Virus record (IMG/VR): IMGVR_UViG_3300025598_000228
Location: 1 to 20,410 of that record
Source: a virus
Reading direction: 5' to 3' (one strand)
DNA: 20,410 bases
Made by a program: the position numbers and the translations under genes. The notes beneath the pieces are model-generated. The model saw only the letters and a list, made by a program, of their open reading frames with translations. It made no database searches and had not been told where the DNA came from. Positions 1 through 7,531 of this stretch are shown here, piece after piece. How positions within the stretch are numbered: the first letter of the stretch is position 1; every line of letters starts with the position of its first letter.

Positions 1-34
1 ATCCTCGTCGCGTTATGCAAGCATCATCTAAATA

Positions 35-2281
35 CTAAGCAGCAACACTGCGTGCCACATGGAGCGCCTGCACAATAGCATCGTCTGGCATGCTAAGCAT
101 TTGTTCCGTGTGGTGCGCCAATAGCTTCTGATTCCGCATTGATTCGCTAACAAGCTTATCTGCCGCCTTATCAATGACAGATCCGCCACTAGCCCTTTGT
201 TCACGAGGATTAGCATCTGCAGCATTGACACCCGTCATAGTCAAAAGGGTGTGATTTAAGAATGGCTCTAGTTTTTCAATTGTAGATTTGACCGCAGGTG
301 TCGTTTCTGCCAACTTTGAAAGTTCAAGAATTTTATTTTTGTCACCCGAAGCAAGCGTTTCTGCAACTTGTGTAGCAATACGTTTTTGCGCCAAACTTAT
401 TGTGCCTTGCACAGCTTTATTTGCCAACCACCCACCTATACCTACACCAGCGCCGACACCCGCTGATGTTGTGGTTAAACCTGCAAAAAGACCCGGAGTT
501 GCGGAGGCAATATCAACTAAAAATCTTCCCCAACCGGGCTTGGCGGAATCTGCTAGATTTGCGCTCAACTCAATCCGTTGCACATCATGAGTCATATTTT
601 CCAAATCAACCATTGTTTGAATTTGGTTGGCTTGGGTTCCATTTTTAGATGGAAAAACATCGTTTAGTTTGCCTACAGATGATGCTTTATCAAGGCCTGT
701 CAAAAGCTTATCAACTCCGCCCCTTGCTTTGTCTTGCATGGCAGAAACGAAACCTTCTTGGAATAATCCTAAATTTCCAGCGTCGTAATTTGATAGTGCT
801 TTTCTAGCACCCGCAGCATCAAAAGTGTTAAAACTTGAAGCGTAATTGTATCCAGCTTGCAAAGCATTTTTGGCTTTAAAGAAACCAGACGCGCCGTTGA
901 GAGCAACACCGTATTCAGGATTTTGAGAAATTAAATCATCTCTTAAACCATCGCGCAAATCTTCCAAACGCCCAGCAAGATTATTTTGGCCCTTTTGATA
1001 TGCTTCATTCACGCTGTCATCAAGGTTTTGTTTAACTTGGTCCCAATATTTTAAATTACCATTATACCCACCAAGTTCTTTTGTGGCTTTTTTAATTGCA
1101 TCTTCTGCTAATGGGTTCCCAATAACGCTTTGGACAAATGGAGATTCCACATCCCCAGCCATTGGATCATTAAGTGCTTTTTTGTAATTGATATCATTAT
1201 CAACCTTCTGTTGCGCAGAAATGTTTTCTTTTGTTTGTCCAGCATCAATATCTTTGCCCAATATTTCATTGAGGTTTGAATTGACGCGAGTTGCCGCCTG
1301 TTCGCCGCGTTGCGTTATAAAATCATTAATTTTCCTTGCTGCTTCTCTGGCGGGGCCAGTAACATTTGGCGCGATTAACTGCTGATCTTGACCACCAGTA
1401 ACATCATAAACCGACATTGGCTTTTGCGCTGTTATAGCATCTTGAATTTCTTGATCTGTCGGCGCTCTATTGTTTTCACGCGCAAGCTTAATCGTCTGAG
1501 CAATTCTTGTATTTGCTGCTTCGTTAGGATCTAAAATATTACCAACGACTTTTTTGCCTTGAATAGCACCTTCGCCAGTTACGCCTCCGGCAAGGGATCC
1601 TAAAATACCCAAAGCAGTTCTTGTGGTAGGGTCAGTTAAACCAATCATGTCTGCGGCTTTGTCAGCAGCCTCGACACCAGCTAAAGCCCCTGCTCCACGG
1701 ATAGCTTTTTCTGCCAGTTTCCCCTTGCCAAACATGCCGGGGGCCATGACATCTATTGCCGTTTGAGTAAATTGACCCGGAGGGGTTTGGGATTGATATG
1801 CTGGCCCAACTGGCAAAACCTGTTTGGCATACGGATCAACTGCTTGGGCAATTTCTTGTGTAGAATAAGGTCGGCCCTGCTCATTGGTAGCGCGAGCCAT
1901 ATCAACGGCTTTATTTACCAAATCAATTCGGGCTTTGCCTTCGGGGGTATTTGTATCACCGCGAGCAGCATTGTATAATTTAACCGCACCGACTTCAGTC
2001 GCAGCTACACCATTTTCAATGGCTTTTGAAACAAAATTCAACAAATCTGCAGGTGCATTCACCACGCCAATAGGAAGACGTTCAGTGGCCGCTAACGCAC
2101 TTTTGGGAACATCATAAGTAGGACGCAAGTCTGGCCGCGCAGACAACATACCAAGATCTGCGTCAGACAAAACAGGCTTATTAGGCAGTGTTGCAACCGG
2201 AACTTCTGCTGGTTTCTTAGTTGAACCCATTCCCAAGTCTTCATCACTCAATAGATCTGGTTGCGGCGCTTGATCCGTCAT
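35..2281 (-). CDS. Large virion (ejection-type) protein
   Basis: In this 748-residue protein, the N-terminus repeats LSDEDLGM (11-18) and LSDADLGM (38-45). Residues 190-245 (GAGALAGVEAADKAADM...ILGSLAGGVTGEGAIQG) and 586-626 (FLVDIASATPGLFAGLTTTSAG...VGIGGWLANKAVQG) are small-residue hydrophobic stretches that could insert in membranes. Between them lies a long helical, coiled-coil-like region. The C-terminus (from residue 696) is RASGGSVIDKAADKLV...LLAHHTEQMLSMPDDAIVQAL, a pattern of conserved ejection proteins in aquatic podoviruses (a GG box, a lysine/alanine helix, then an LLxxxDDxIxxAL helix). It overlaps the preceding giant gene by ATGA. The stop is TAG at the left end. The ejection role is inferred from length, composition and context. 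Confidence 0.68.
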   Translation of the reverse strand: MTDQAPQPDLLSDEDLGMGSTKKPAEVPVATLPNKPVLSDADLGMLSARPDLRPTYDVPKSALAATERLPIGVVNAPADLLNFVSKAIENGVAATEVGAVKLYNAARGDTNTPEGKARIDLVNKAVDMARATNEQGRPYSTQEIAQAVDPYAKQVLPVGPAYQSQTPPGQFTQTAIDVMAPGMFGKGKLAEKAIRGAGALAGVEAADKAADMIGLTDPTTRTALGILGSLAGGVTGEGAIQGKKVVGNILDPNEAANTRIAQTIKLARENNRAPTDQEIQDAITAQKPMSVYDVTGGQDQQLIAPNVTGPAREAARKINDFITQRGEQAATRVNSNLNEILGKDIDAGQTKENISAQQKVDNDINYKKALNDPMAGDVESPFVQSVIGNPLAEDAIKKATKELGGYNGNLKYWDQVKQNLDDSVNEAYQKGQNNLAGRLEDLRDGLRDDLISQNPEYGVALNGASGFFKAKNALQAGYNYASSFNTFDAAGARKALSNYDAGNLGLFQEGFVSAMQDKARGGVDKLLTGLDKASSVGKLNDVFPSKNGTQANQIQTMVDLENMTHDVQRIELSANLADSAKPGWGRFLVDIASATPGLFAGLTTTSAGVGAGVGIGGWLANKAVQGTISLAQKRIATQVAETLASGDKNKILELSKLAETTPAVKSTIEKLEPFLNHTLLTMTGVNAADANPREQRASGGSVIDKAADKLVSESMRNQKLLAHHTEQMLSMPDDAIVQALHVARSVAA

Positions 2282-5200
2282 TGTGGAGTGAATCCTTTAA
2301 TTGAATTTCTGTCCCAACCTTTACCCGCCCAAGTAGCAATAACGCCATTGGGGTATTGTGCTTTCATATCGCCGCCAAGCTGTTCATTAGGAATAACATA
2401 CTGATACCCAGAACGCCGTAATCCAGAATCGGGTAGATCGCCCAACACTGGAGTGGTTGCTCTTCCATTATCTACAAATTTGCCAAAATCATGTTGGGGA
2501 TCTTTTTGCCAATTTTGCAAAAATTGATTGTATTGAGCCTTTGTCGCCAACTTGCCATCTGTGGCACGCCAATCGTTATAGTCATTATAAAATTGATCTT
2601 CGTAATCCATTGCTCCCTTAGCAAACCCTATAATGTTTCGGTTTGTTTTTGGTTGCAAATCTGGATTCATATTAGCCTGTTTTTCGCCGCTTATTGTAGT
2701 CGCCAACAAACGCCCACCTAAGTCTTTAACTCGATCAAACATAGCTTGCGCAGAATCTTTTGCAAATGTCTCATAATTAGGAGAATCGCTATCTAATTTG
2801 TATTTATCTACATTTAATCCCAATGCATCTGCGTAGGCTGGCAATTTAGCTTTAATGTCACTTAATTTACCGCTTTGCCATGCGGACAAAATTTCTGAAG
2901 CATCGTTGATACGCGCCCTAGCCTGAGGACGTGTTTCAGCTTTGGATGCAAATTCATCATCAAGCTTATTCATATCTGCAACGCTAGTTTTTAAAACTTC
3001 CGCTTCTGCAGCTCTTTTTTGTGCAGCGGCAACGGCTGTTGGAGATGGGGCATAACCAGCAGGCTCACCTGTGTCGGGGTTGATTAATTTTGTAGCGCGT
3101 TGCCCAGTAGCGATTTCATCAGCTATTTTCCGATTGGCGGCAACTTGCTCAAGAGCTTGTTTTGCTTCTGTTTCCCGCGATTTGCCGAACCCTGACAAAA
3201 AGTTATATTCTTTCATTGCATCATCGGCAAGACTGTTAAAATATTCAGGAGTTGCATCAGGCGCTATGTCTGGAAAAGCCGCTGACTTTTGTGGAGTTCC
3301 CTTAATTTCAGCAACTTGAATTTTAGGCATAGATGTATCAACATCTCCCTCTCCCGCTCCGAGGGTAGAAGAAATTAATTTAGTAATATCTGATTTTTGT
3401 TGGATGGCATCTGGTTCAGGCATGGGAATATCCGCACTAGCTAAACCACTTTGTTCAGTTCCACCTAAGGCAAGACCAACTCTACCTCCTTTTGCACGCG
3501 CAGGTGGTGTTCCACCAATAACAAAAGAACTTAACCCCGGAGGAAGTTTTAACATTGCAGCACTATTTTCATAAATATTTATAAATTGTTCTTTGGAAAT
3601 ATTTTCGTTTGTTTCAATATTTTTATAAAATCCCCCTCTTTGCGGTTCATATTTTTGTTGTAATTTGTTCAATAACTCAAAACCGTTCTTGATTTGTTCT
3701 TGATTTAATTGCTGCCCACGAAGGCCTAGTTCGCCCTGTTGATAAGCAGCAGTATTCGCATCGGCATATGCCCGAAGCGCGTCTTCTTGGAGCTTTGTTT
3801 GATAATCGCGAAGAGATTTTGTTGCGTTATAATATGTTCCCAATCCTTCTTGAGCGCCTTCACCAACTGCAACGAAAGGATTAGTAGATTTGCTGCTAAG
3901 CATACCCAAGCCAGCAGCCATAACACCAAGATTAGCTTCATCCGATAACGGATGGCCAACAATCATTTCTGCAAGCGTTCTTGGTTTGTTCGGATCTGGC
4001 GGGGCTTGAAGATTTTGTAGCGTTTGGTTTATTTGACTCCCCATAGATGCAAGTTGGCTGCTATATCCGCCAACGCCGCCGGAGTCGCCATCATCTCCTG
4101 CATAACCTTTGCGGCCAACTACGCCACCAGATGCAAAATTATAGTCTGCAGCGGACTGCGGAACCCAATTTGCGTATTTTGCTGTTATATCAGCAGATGT
4201 TGGGGAATATGGCGAAAACAATCCGCCAAACGCAGATTTGATATTAGCGCGTTGCCCCGGCGTGGTCGTCGCGGATTTAATGATAGATGTAAGATCTGGA
4301 CTATCATCCTTGATTGCGGATGCTCTAGGTTCAGTTGTCCAACCTGTACGTACTTTTTGTACGTTAGCAAGAGGCATAATATCAGCAAGAGTTAATGGTG
4401 TCTGAGACCCGCCACTTGGTTGGTAAGTGTATGGAATATCGCTAAAATACGTTGATTCAACCCCGCCCCGCAAAGCGTAATTAGCCCGACCCAATCCTTC
4501 ATGGACTGCCCCACCCATAGAATCAGCCAAGCCACCGTGTGCAAAATGGCCCTTATCAGCAGCATGTTTGGTTGCATCATCATAGTTAAGATAACGCATG
4601 CCTTTGTCGTCTTTATGGACAGCAGATGGATTATGCTTTTCAACTTCCTGCGCGCTTAAGCCCATGCGGGTCGTGTCGTCGCCCTTGTAATTATATTTAT
4701 AAATATTCTGGCCATCGAAGGTTTTACCAACAGGCTCCATGTTTTCCTTGAACCGTTCATCGGATCCAAGCAAACCTGTTTGGCCTAAAGCTAAAGTTCC
4801 ACCAATAATAGATGAAAGCATATTGCCTGTTGGTTGAGATGTAAGAGCCGTGCCACCGGATTGGCCACCAATTCCCAATAGCAAGTTAGCAAGCAATTGC
4901 TCATTCTGATACGGGAATGCCTGAGCAGCTTGGAACTGCTGTTGATTTGCGGTATCTGTTGCTTGTTGAACGCCGCGTTGAACCGCGCCAGCACTCATTT
5001 GAGCTTGAGCACCTTGCAATGCAGCATTTTGCGCCCCAGTTCCTAATGCAGCCAATTGCTGTGATGTTGCTTGATCGATGCCAAATGCCTGACCAGCAAG
5101 ACCAGCTTGAGCCTGCGCTGCGCCAACGTCTTGAGAATATGCTTGTTGACCGATATTGGCCAATTGCTGTGCTGTCTGCGAACCAGCGCCAAAATTCTGT

Positions 5201-6084
5201 CCGGCCAAAGCAGCTTCTTCTTGGGCCGCAGATAGTCCTTGGCCAAAACCTTGCTGGCCCAATGCTGCGATCTGGTTAGCTTGGTTGGCCAATGCTGCAC
5301 GATTGGCTTGGTCAGCACTAAGATTAACGCCTTGTTGTTGTTGGAATGCGCCTAAACCTTGCGCATAACCCTGATTAAGCAAATTGCCTAACACATTTCC
5401 AGTAGCTATGTTCTGTTGGCCCTGCAAAGCAGCACGAGCCAAATCAGCACGCTCACCACCAAAAGCACCTTGCGTAATTTGATTGCCAATTAAACTCTGT
5501 TGGTCCATTTGCTGCTGTTGCTGCAATGGAGCAAGTGTACCCTGAACCACTTGGTTCATATATGGGTTCATGTATTGGCTTAATGCGTTTTGGCTAAATT
5601 GCTGAGCGTATACAGGAGCGGCTGCATTGCCAGCCAAATTGGTAGCTTGGGTAAGATAATTTTGGCCCTGCCCCAATGCAGCATTTACAGCAGATTCTTG
5701 CTGTTGAACTTGAGGAGTTAACTGCGAATACGCGGAATTTAATACATTTGTTGCATTTTGGTTGTATTGGGAGCCTAATTGCTGCCCCAAACCAACTTGA
5801 CTATATGCAGCTTGAATTTCTGGTAATGCTAAAGCTTGGCCTTGATTGATATCGGTTGTAGCTTGAGCGTAATAAGGTTGAGCTAAGCCAGCTGAAGCAT
5901 TTACATCTTGAATACCGGACTGCTCAGTGGGGGATAATCCCGCCACCATTTGGCCAGTATATTGCTGGTAAGGTTGGTTATATGTATTCCAAGCCAGACT
6001 TGTTAATTTATCATAATTTGCCTGTACGTCGGCAGGTGGGAGCGTTGTCGTAGTAGATGTCGATGTACCTGTAGAACCACACAC
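2278..6084 (-). CDS. Giant virion (internal/ejection-type) protein with internal S74 motif
   Basis: This is a 1268-residue protein starting at GTG. Residues 1-440 are Gln/Ala/Asn-rich and mostly helical; 262-370 repeat a Gln/Ala unit of about 37-43 residues (QQLANIGQQAYSQ, AQAGLAGQAFG). Residues 441-500 carry an S74-type intramolecular chaperone motif: SDERFKENMEPVGKT, IYKYNYKGDD, MGLSAQEVEKHNP, RYLNYDDATK. Ser441 and Lys446 have the spacing of the S74 Ser/Lys pair. It is followed by FAHGGLAD, FASGGVVGRKG and RAKGGRVGLALGG boxes. Residues 900-1268 are helical with a beta-rich end (YQYVIPNEQLGG, NGVIATWAGKGW). The organisation is that of internal proteins ejected into the host by podoviruses. 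It overlaps the next gene by ATGA. The chaperone motif is internal rather than C-terminal, so the cut may separate the Q/A-rich part from the rest. Confidence 0.72.
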   Translation of the reverse strand: MCGSTGTSTSTTTTLPPADVQANYDKLTSLAWNTYNQPYQQYTGQMVAGLSPTEQSGIQDVNASAGLAQPYYAQATTDINQGQALALPEIQAAYSQVGLGQQLGSQYNQNATNVLNSAYSQLTPQVQQQESAVNAALGQGQNYLTQATNLAGNAAAPVYAQQFSQNALSQYMNPYMNQVVQGTLAPLQQQQQMDQQSLIGNQITQGAFGGERADLARAALQGQQNIATGNVLGNLLNQGYAQGLGAFQQQQGVNLSADQANRAALANQANQIAALGQQGFGQGLSAAQEEAALAGQNFGAGSQTAQQLANIGQQAYSQDVGAAQAQAGLAGQAFGIDQATSQQLAALGTGAQNAALQGAQAQMSAGAVQRGVQQATDTANQQQFQAAQAFPYQNEQLLANLLLGIGGQSGGTALTSQPTGNMLSSIIGGTLALGQTGLLGSDERFKENMEPVGKTFDGQNIYKYNYKGDDTTRMGLSAQEVEKHNPSAVHKDDKGMRYLNYDDATKHAADKGHFAHGGLADSMGGAVHEGLGRANYALRGGVESTYFSDIPYTYQPSGGSQTPLTLADIMPLANVQKVRTGWTTEPRASAIKDDSPDLTSIIKSATTTPGQRANIKSAFGGLFSPYSPTSADITAKYANWVPQSAADYNFASGGVVGRKGYAGDDGDSGGVGGYSSQLASMGSQINQTLQNLQAPPDPNKPRTLAEMIVGHPLSDEANLGVMAAGLGMLSSKSTNPFVAVGEGAQEGLGTYYNATKSLRDYQTKLQEDALRAYADANTAAYQQGELGLRGQQLNQEQIKNGFELLNKLQQKYEPQRGGFYKNIETNENISKEQFINIYENSAAMLKLPPGLSSFVIGGTPPARAKGGRVGLALGGTEQSGLASADIPMPEPDAIQQKSDITKLISSTLGAGEGDVDTSMPKIQVAEIKGTPQKSAAFPDIAPDATPEYFNSLADDAMKEYNFLSGFGKSRETEAKQALEQVAANRKIADEIATGQRATKLINPDTGEPAGYAPSPTAVAAAQKRAAEAEVLKTSVADMNKLDDEFASKAETRPQARARINDASEILSAWQSGKLSDIKAKLPAYADALGLNVDKYKLDSDSPNYETFAKDSAQAMFDRVKDLGGRLLATTISGEKQANMNPDLQPKTNRNIIGFAKGAMDYEDQFYNDYNDWRATDGKLATKAQYNQFLQNWQKDPQHDFGKFVDNGRATTPVLGDLPDSGLRRSGYQYVIPNEQLGGDMKAQYPNGVIATWAGKGWDRNSIKGFTPQ
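4585..4764 (-). other. S74-like intramolecular chaperone motif
   Basis: Codons 441-500 hold SDERFKENM, YNYKGDD, GLSAQEVEKHNP and a following RYLNYDDATK strand. The Ser-x4-Lys spacing equals that of S74 domains that cut themselves off C-terminally in tail fibres. Here it is roughly one third into the protein. Confidence 0.68.
4975..5301 (-). repeat. Gln/Ala-rich protein repeats in the giant virion protein
   Basis: Codons 262-370 encode about three imperfect units with the pattern Q..LA.LGQQ....., AAQ.QA.LAGQ.FG. They probably form an extended coiled coil or helical rod. Confidence 0.6.
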
Positions 6085-6091
6085 GGCAAAA

Positions 6092-6095
6092 CTCC
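6092..6095 (-). promoter_or_regulatory. Ribosome binding site GGAG for a GTG start
   Basis: GGAG lies 7 nt upstream of the GTG at 6084. It supports that start for the 1268-residue gene, in the largest gap between genes of the window (15 nt). Confidence 0.6.
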
Positions 6096-6099
6096 AAAC

Positions 6100-6669
6100 T
6101 TAAGTATTTACTTCCATTTCATCCGACGAAGCATTCTTAGCCCCGTATACGAAAAAAGCACCGATAGGCGTACCAAAGTGTTTCTGGTATAGCTCCACTT
6201 TAGCATTTGTTCTGTGATTTGACAAAACCCCAATCATAAGGGGCATTTCCAATCCATCCGCTGTATTTTTGGCAAATTCTATCATCTTATGCAGCCGAGA
6301 TACAGTGGCATTTCTATATTCGGGGCGGACAAATACTGCTGATTCTTCCAAAAATGGCGTATCGGAATAGAAATTCGTGGCAATCCGTAGCGCCGTCATG
6401 GCTTCTAAATTGCCTTTTGGCCCTACCACGCCAATGATCCCGCCGTGTTTGTGCAAAAGTGGGCGCACATTGTGGCGAACCTTGGCTTCATTAAACTCAA
6501 ACATGCCAATTTCTTGATGCATTAATTTGGCTAAAGTTATAACACCATCTTCGTCTTCAGGCTGGGCAACTCTTACCAAAGGCTCGGTAGTAACACGTTC
6601 ATACTTAGGCATTCTTTTACGCGCACTCTTAGACAAGCGAACACGTTGTTTTTTAAACATTTCGTCCAT
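6100..6669 (-). CDS. GNAT-fold acetyltransferase-like phage protein
   Basis: This 189-residue protein has a basic N-terminus (KKQRVRLSKSARKRMPKYER), then a GNAT-like core: VRVAQPEDEDGVITLAKLMH (residues 32-51), GGIIGVVGPKGNLEAMTALR (76-95), EESAVFVRPEYRNATVSRLH (108-127), the helix KMIEFAKNTADGL, and the last strands PLMIGVLSN and GAFFVYG. RPEYR followed by a helix is the GNAT motif A position, but the acyl-CoA loop here (RNATVSR) lacks the canonical Q/R-x-x-G-x-G/A form. Similar proteins are common just before the ejection genes of podoviruses. The substrate is unknown. Modification of a virion protein is an inference. Confidence 0.72.
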   Translation of the reverse strand: MDEMFKKQRVRLSKSARKRMPKYERVTTEPLVRVAQPEDEDGVITLAKLMHQEIGMFEFNEAKVRHNVRPLLHKHGGIIGVVGPKGNLEAMTALRIATNFYSDTPFLEESAVFVRPEYRNATVSRLHKMIEFAKNTADGLEMPLMIGVLSNHRTNAKVELYQKHFGTPIGAFFVYGAKNASSDEMEVNT

Positions 6670-6671
6670 TT

Positions 6672-7193
6672 TTAATCCTTCTTTGGCGGGGAAAGTTTTT
6701 GAAGAGTTTTAATATGCTGTTTACGTAATTTCATTACGAATTGGTCCAATATGCGATGGCCCAGATCAATATCCCCATTACCAATACCCAATACTGCATA
6801 CGGCGGAATAACGTACTCTCCGCCAGCAGCAACAATAGGGACAGGATTACCAGTGTCGTGAGATCCATCGTCATGATATTTTGATATCATTTCTGTAATG
6901 TTTTTGAAACCGCTTAGTGTATTTCCCTCGCCAAGAAACGCCACTTCTTCCGCCGGAATGACGTATGCCCCAGCAGGAACATGCATGGGAAGATGGTCTG
7001 TGCGACCTGCAACAGGGCTATGAATTGGCCCGACATGCACTATGTTCCCGTTTTGTTCTCCACCACCTGCTTTTCCTGATCGAGCAATATTTAATGCCGC
7101 AGCTACGGCTTGGTCATGCGGATGCCCTGAGCGGGACATTTCGCTTATATTCTGGCTGATTGTGGCTTGGCTAGACCCGTGTTTTAATGGCAT
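6672..7193 (-). CDS. DUF6496-like phage protein with two YVIP modules
   Basis: This 173-residue protein starts at the ATG (TGATG overlap with the previous stop); a GTG one codon upstream is less likely. The opening MPLKHGSSQATISQNISEM and DQAVAAALNIA is the DUF6496-type helical module. Then come HVGPIHSPVAGRTDHLPMHV and two related modules: PAGAYVIPAEEVAFLGEGN and AAGGEYVIPPYAVLGIGNGD. The end is helical (GHRILDQFVMKLRKQHIKTL). The VAGRTDHLP box followed by YVIPA..V..LGEGN is a recognisable signature of proteins in structural operons of phages of aquatic and soil bacteria. The role is unknown. It is most likely a virion component, judged from its place between tail and ejection genes. Confidence 0.68.
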   Translation of the reverse strand: MPLKHGSSQATISQNISEMSRSGHPHDQAVAAALNIARSGKAGGGEQNGNIVHVGPIHSPVAGRTDHLPMHVPAGAYVIPAEEVAFLGEGNTLSGFKNITEMISKYHDDGSHDTGNPVPIVAAGGEYVIPPYAVLGIGNGDIDLGHRILDQFVMKLRKQHIKTLQKLSPPKKD

Positions 7194-7531
7194 CACGAAT
7201 ATCCTACAGAAATAATGGACCCAGTGCCGGGGGAAAAGTATAAACCCGTCGCAAATGGAACTTGGATTTGATAGATACCAAGCGTATTAGGAACGGCGTA
7301 AATGCGAGAACCTGATGCTGCCGAAGTAGCATCATAAAGATAACCCTGTGTAGAGCCTGCTACTATAACGCTTACGGTGGCCAACCAACCAGACGAAGAT
7401 TTAATTATTGCCCCGGCAGACAATTCTTTACTGTTTGACGCACCAGCATGAAAATTTACAGCGTTTGCATATGAATTAATTGCAATAACGCCATTTTTCT
7501 GAGTAGTCAGGATATCATCTAAACTAGCCAT
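7193..7531 (-). CDS. Small beta-rich phage structural protein
   Basis: The 112-residue sequence MASLDDILTTQKNGVIAINS, a Ser/Thr/Gly-rich middle (GWLATVSVIVAGSTQGYLYD, residues 49-68), AVPNTLGIYQIQVPF and a last FSPGTGSIISVGYS match a very common small protein of phage tail regions. The opening [MA][AS]LDD[IL]LTTQKNGV is its best signature. It probably decorates the virion or the tail. Its ATG shares one base with the nozzle stop and its own stop overlaps the next ATG by one base. No function beyond structural is established. Confidence 0.7.
   Translation of the reverse strand: MASLDDILTTQKNGVIAINSYANAVNFHAGASNSKELSAGAIIKSSSGWLATVSVIVAGSTQGYLYDATSAASGSRIYAVPNTLGIYQIQVPFATGLYFSPGTGSIISVGYS
7201..7205 (-). 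promoter_or_regulatory. Ribosome binding site AGGAT that favours the ATG at 7193
   Basis: AGGAT lies 7 nt before the ATG at 7193 but only 4 nt before an in-frame GTG at 7196. The spacing and the conserved MPLK opening both favour the ATG. Confidence 0.6.

Noticed and set aside
4917-5279. Plus-strand frame of 120 codons
   Set aside because: It is a shadow of the Gln/Ala-rich repeat region, with no start signal and no matching domain.
7194-7196. GTG as the start of the YVIP-module gene
   Set aside because: The AGGAT is only 4 nt away, while the ATG one codon later has 7 nt spacing and gives the conserved MPLK opening.
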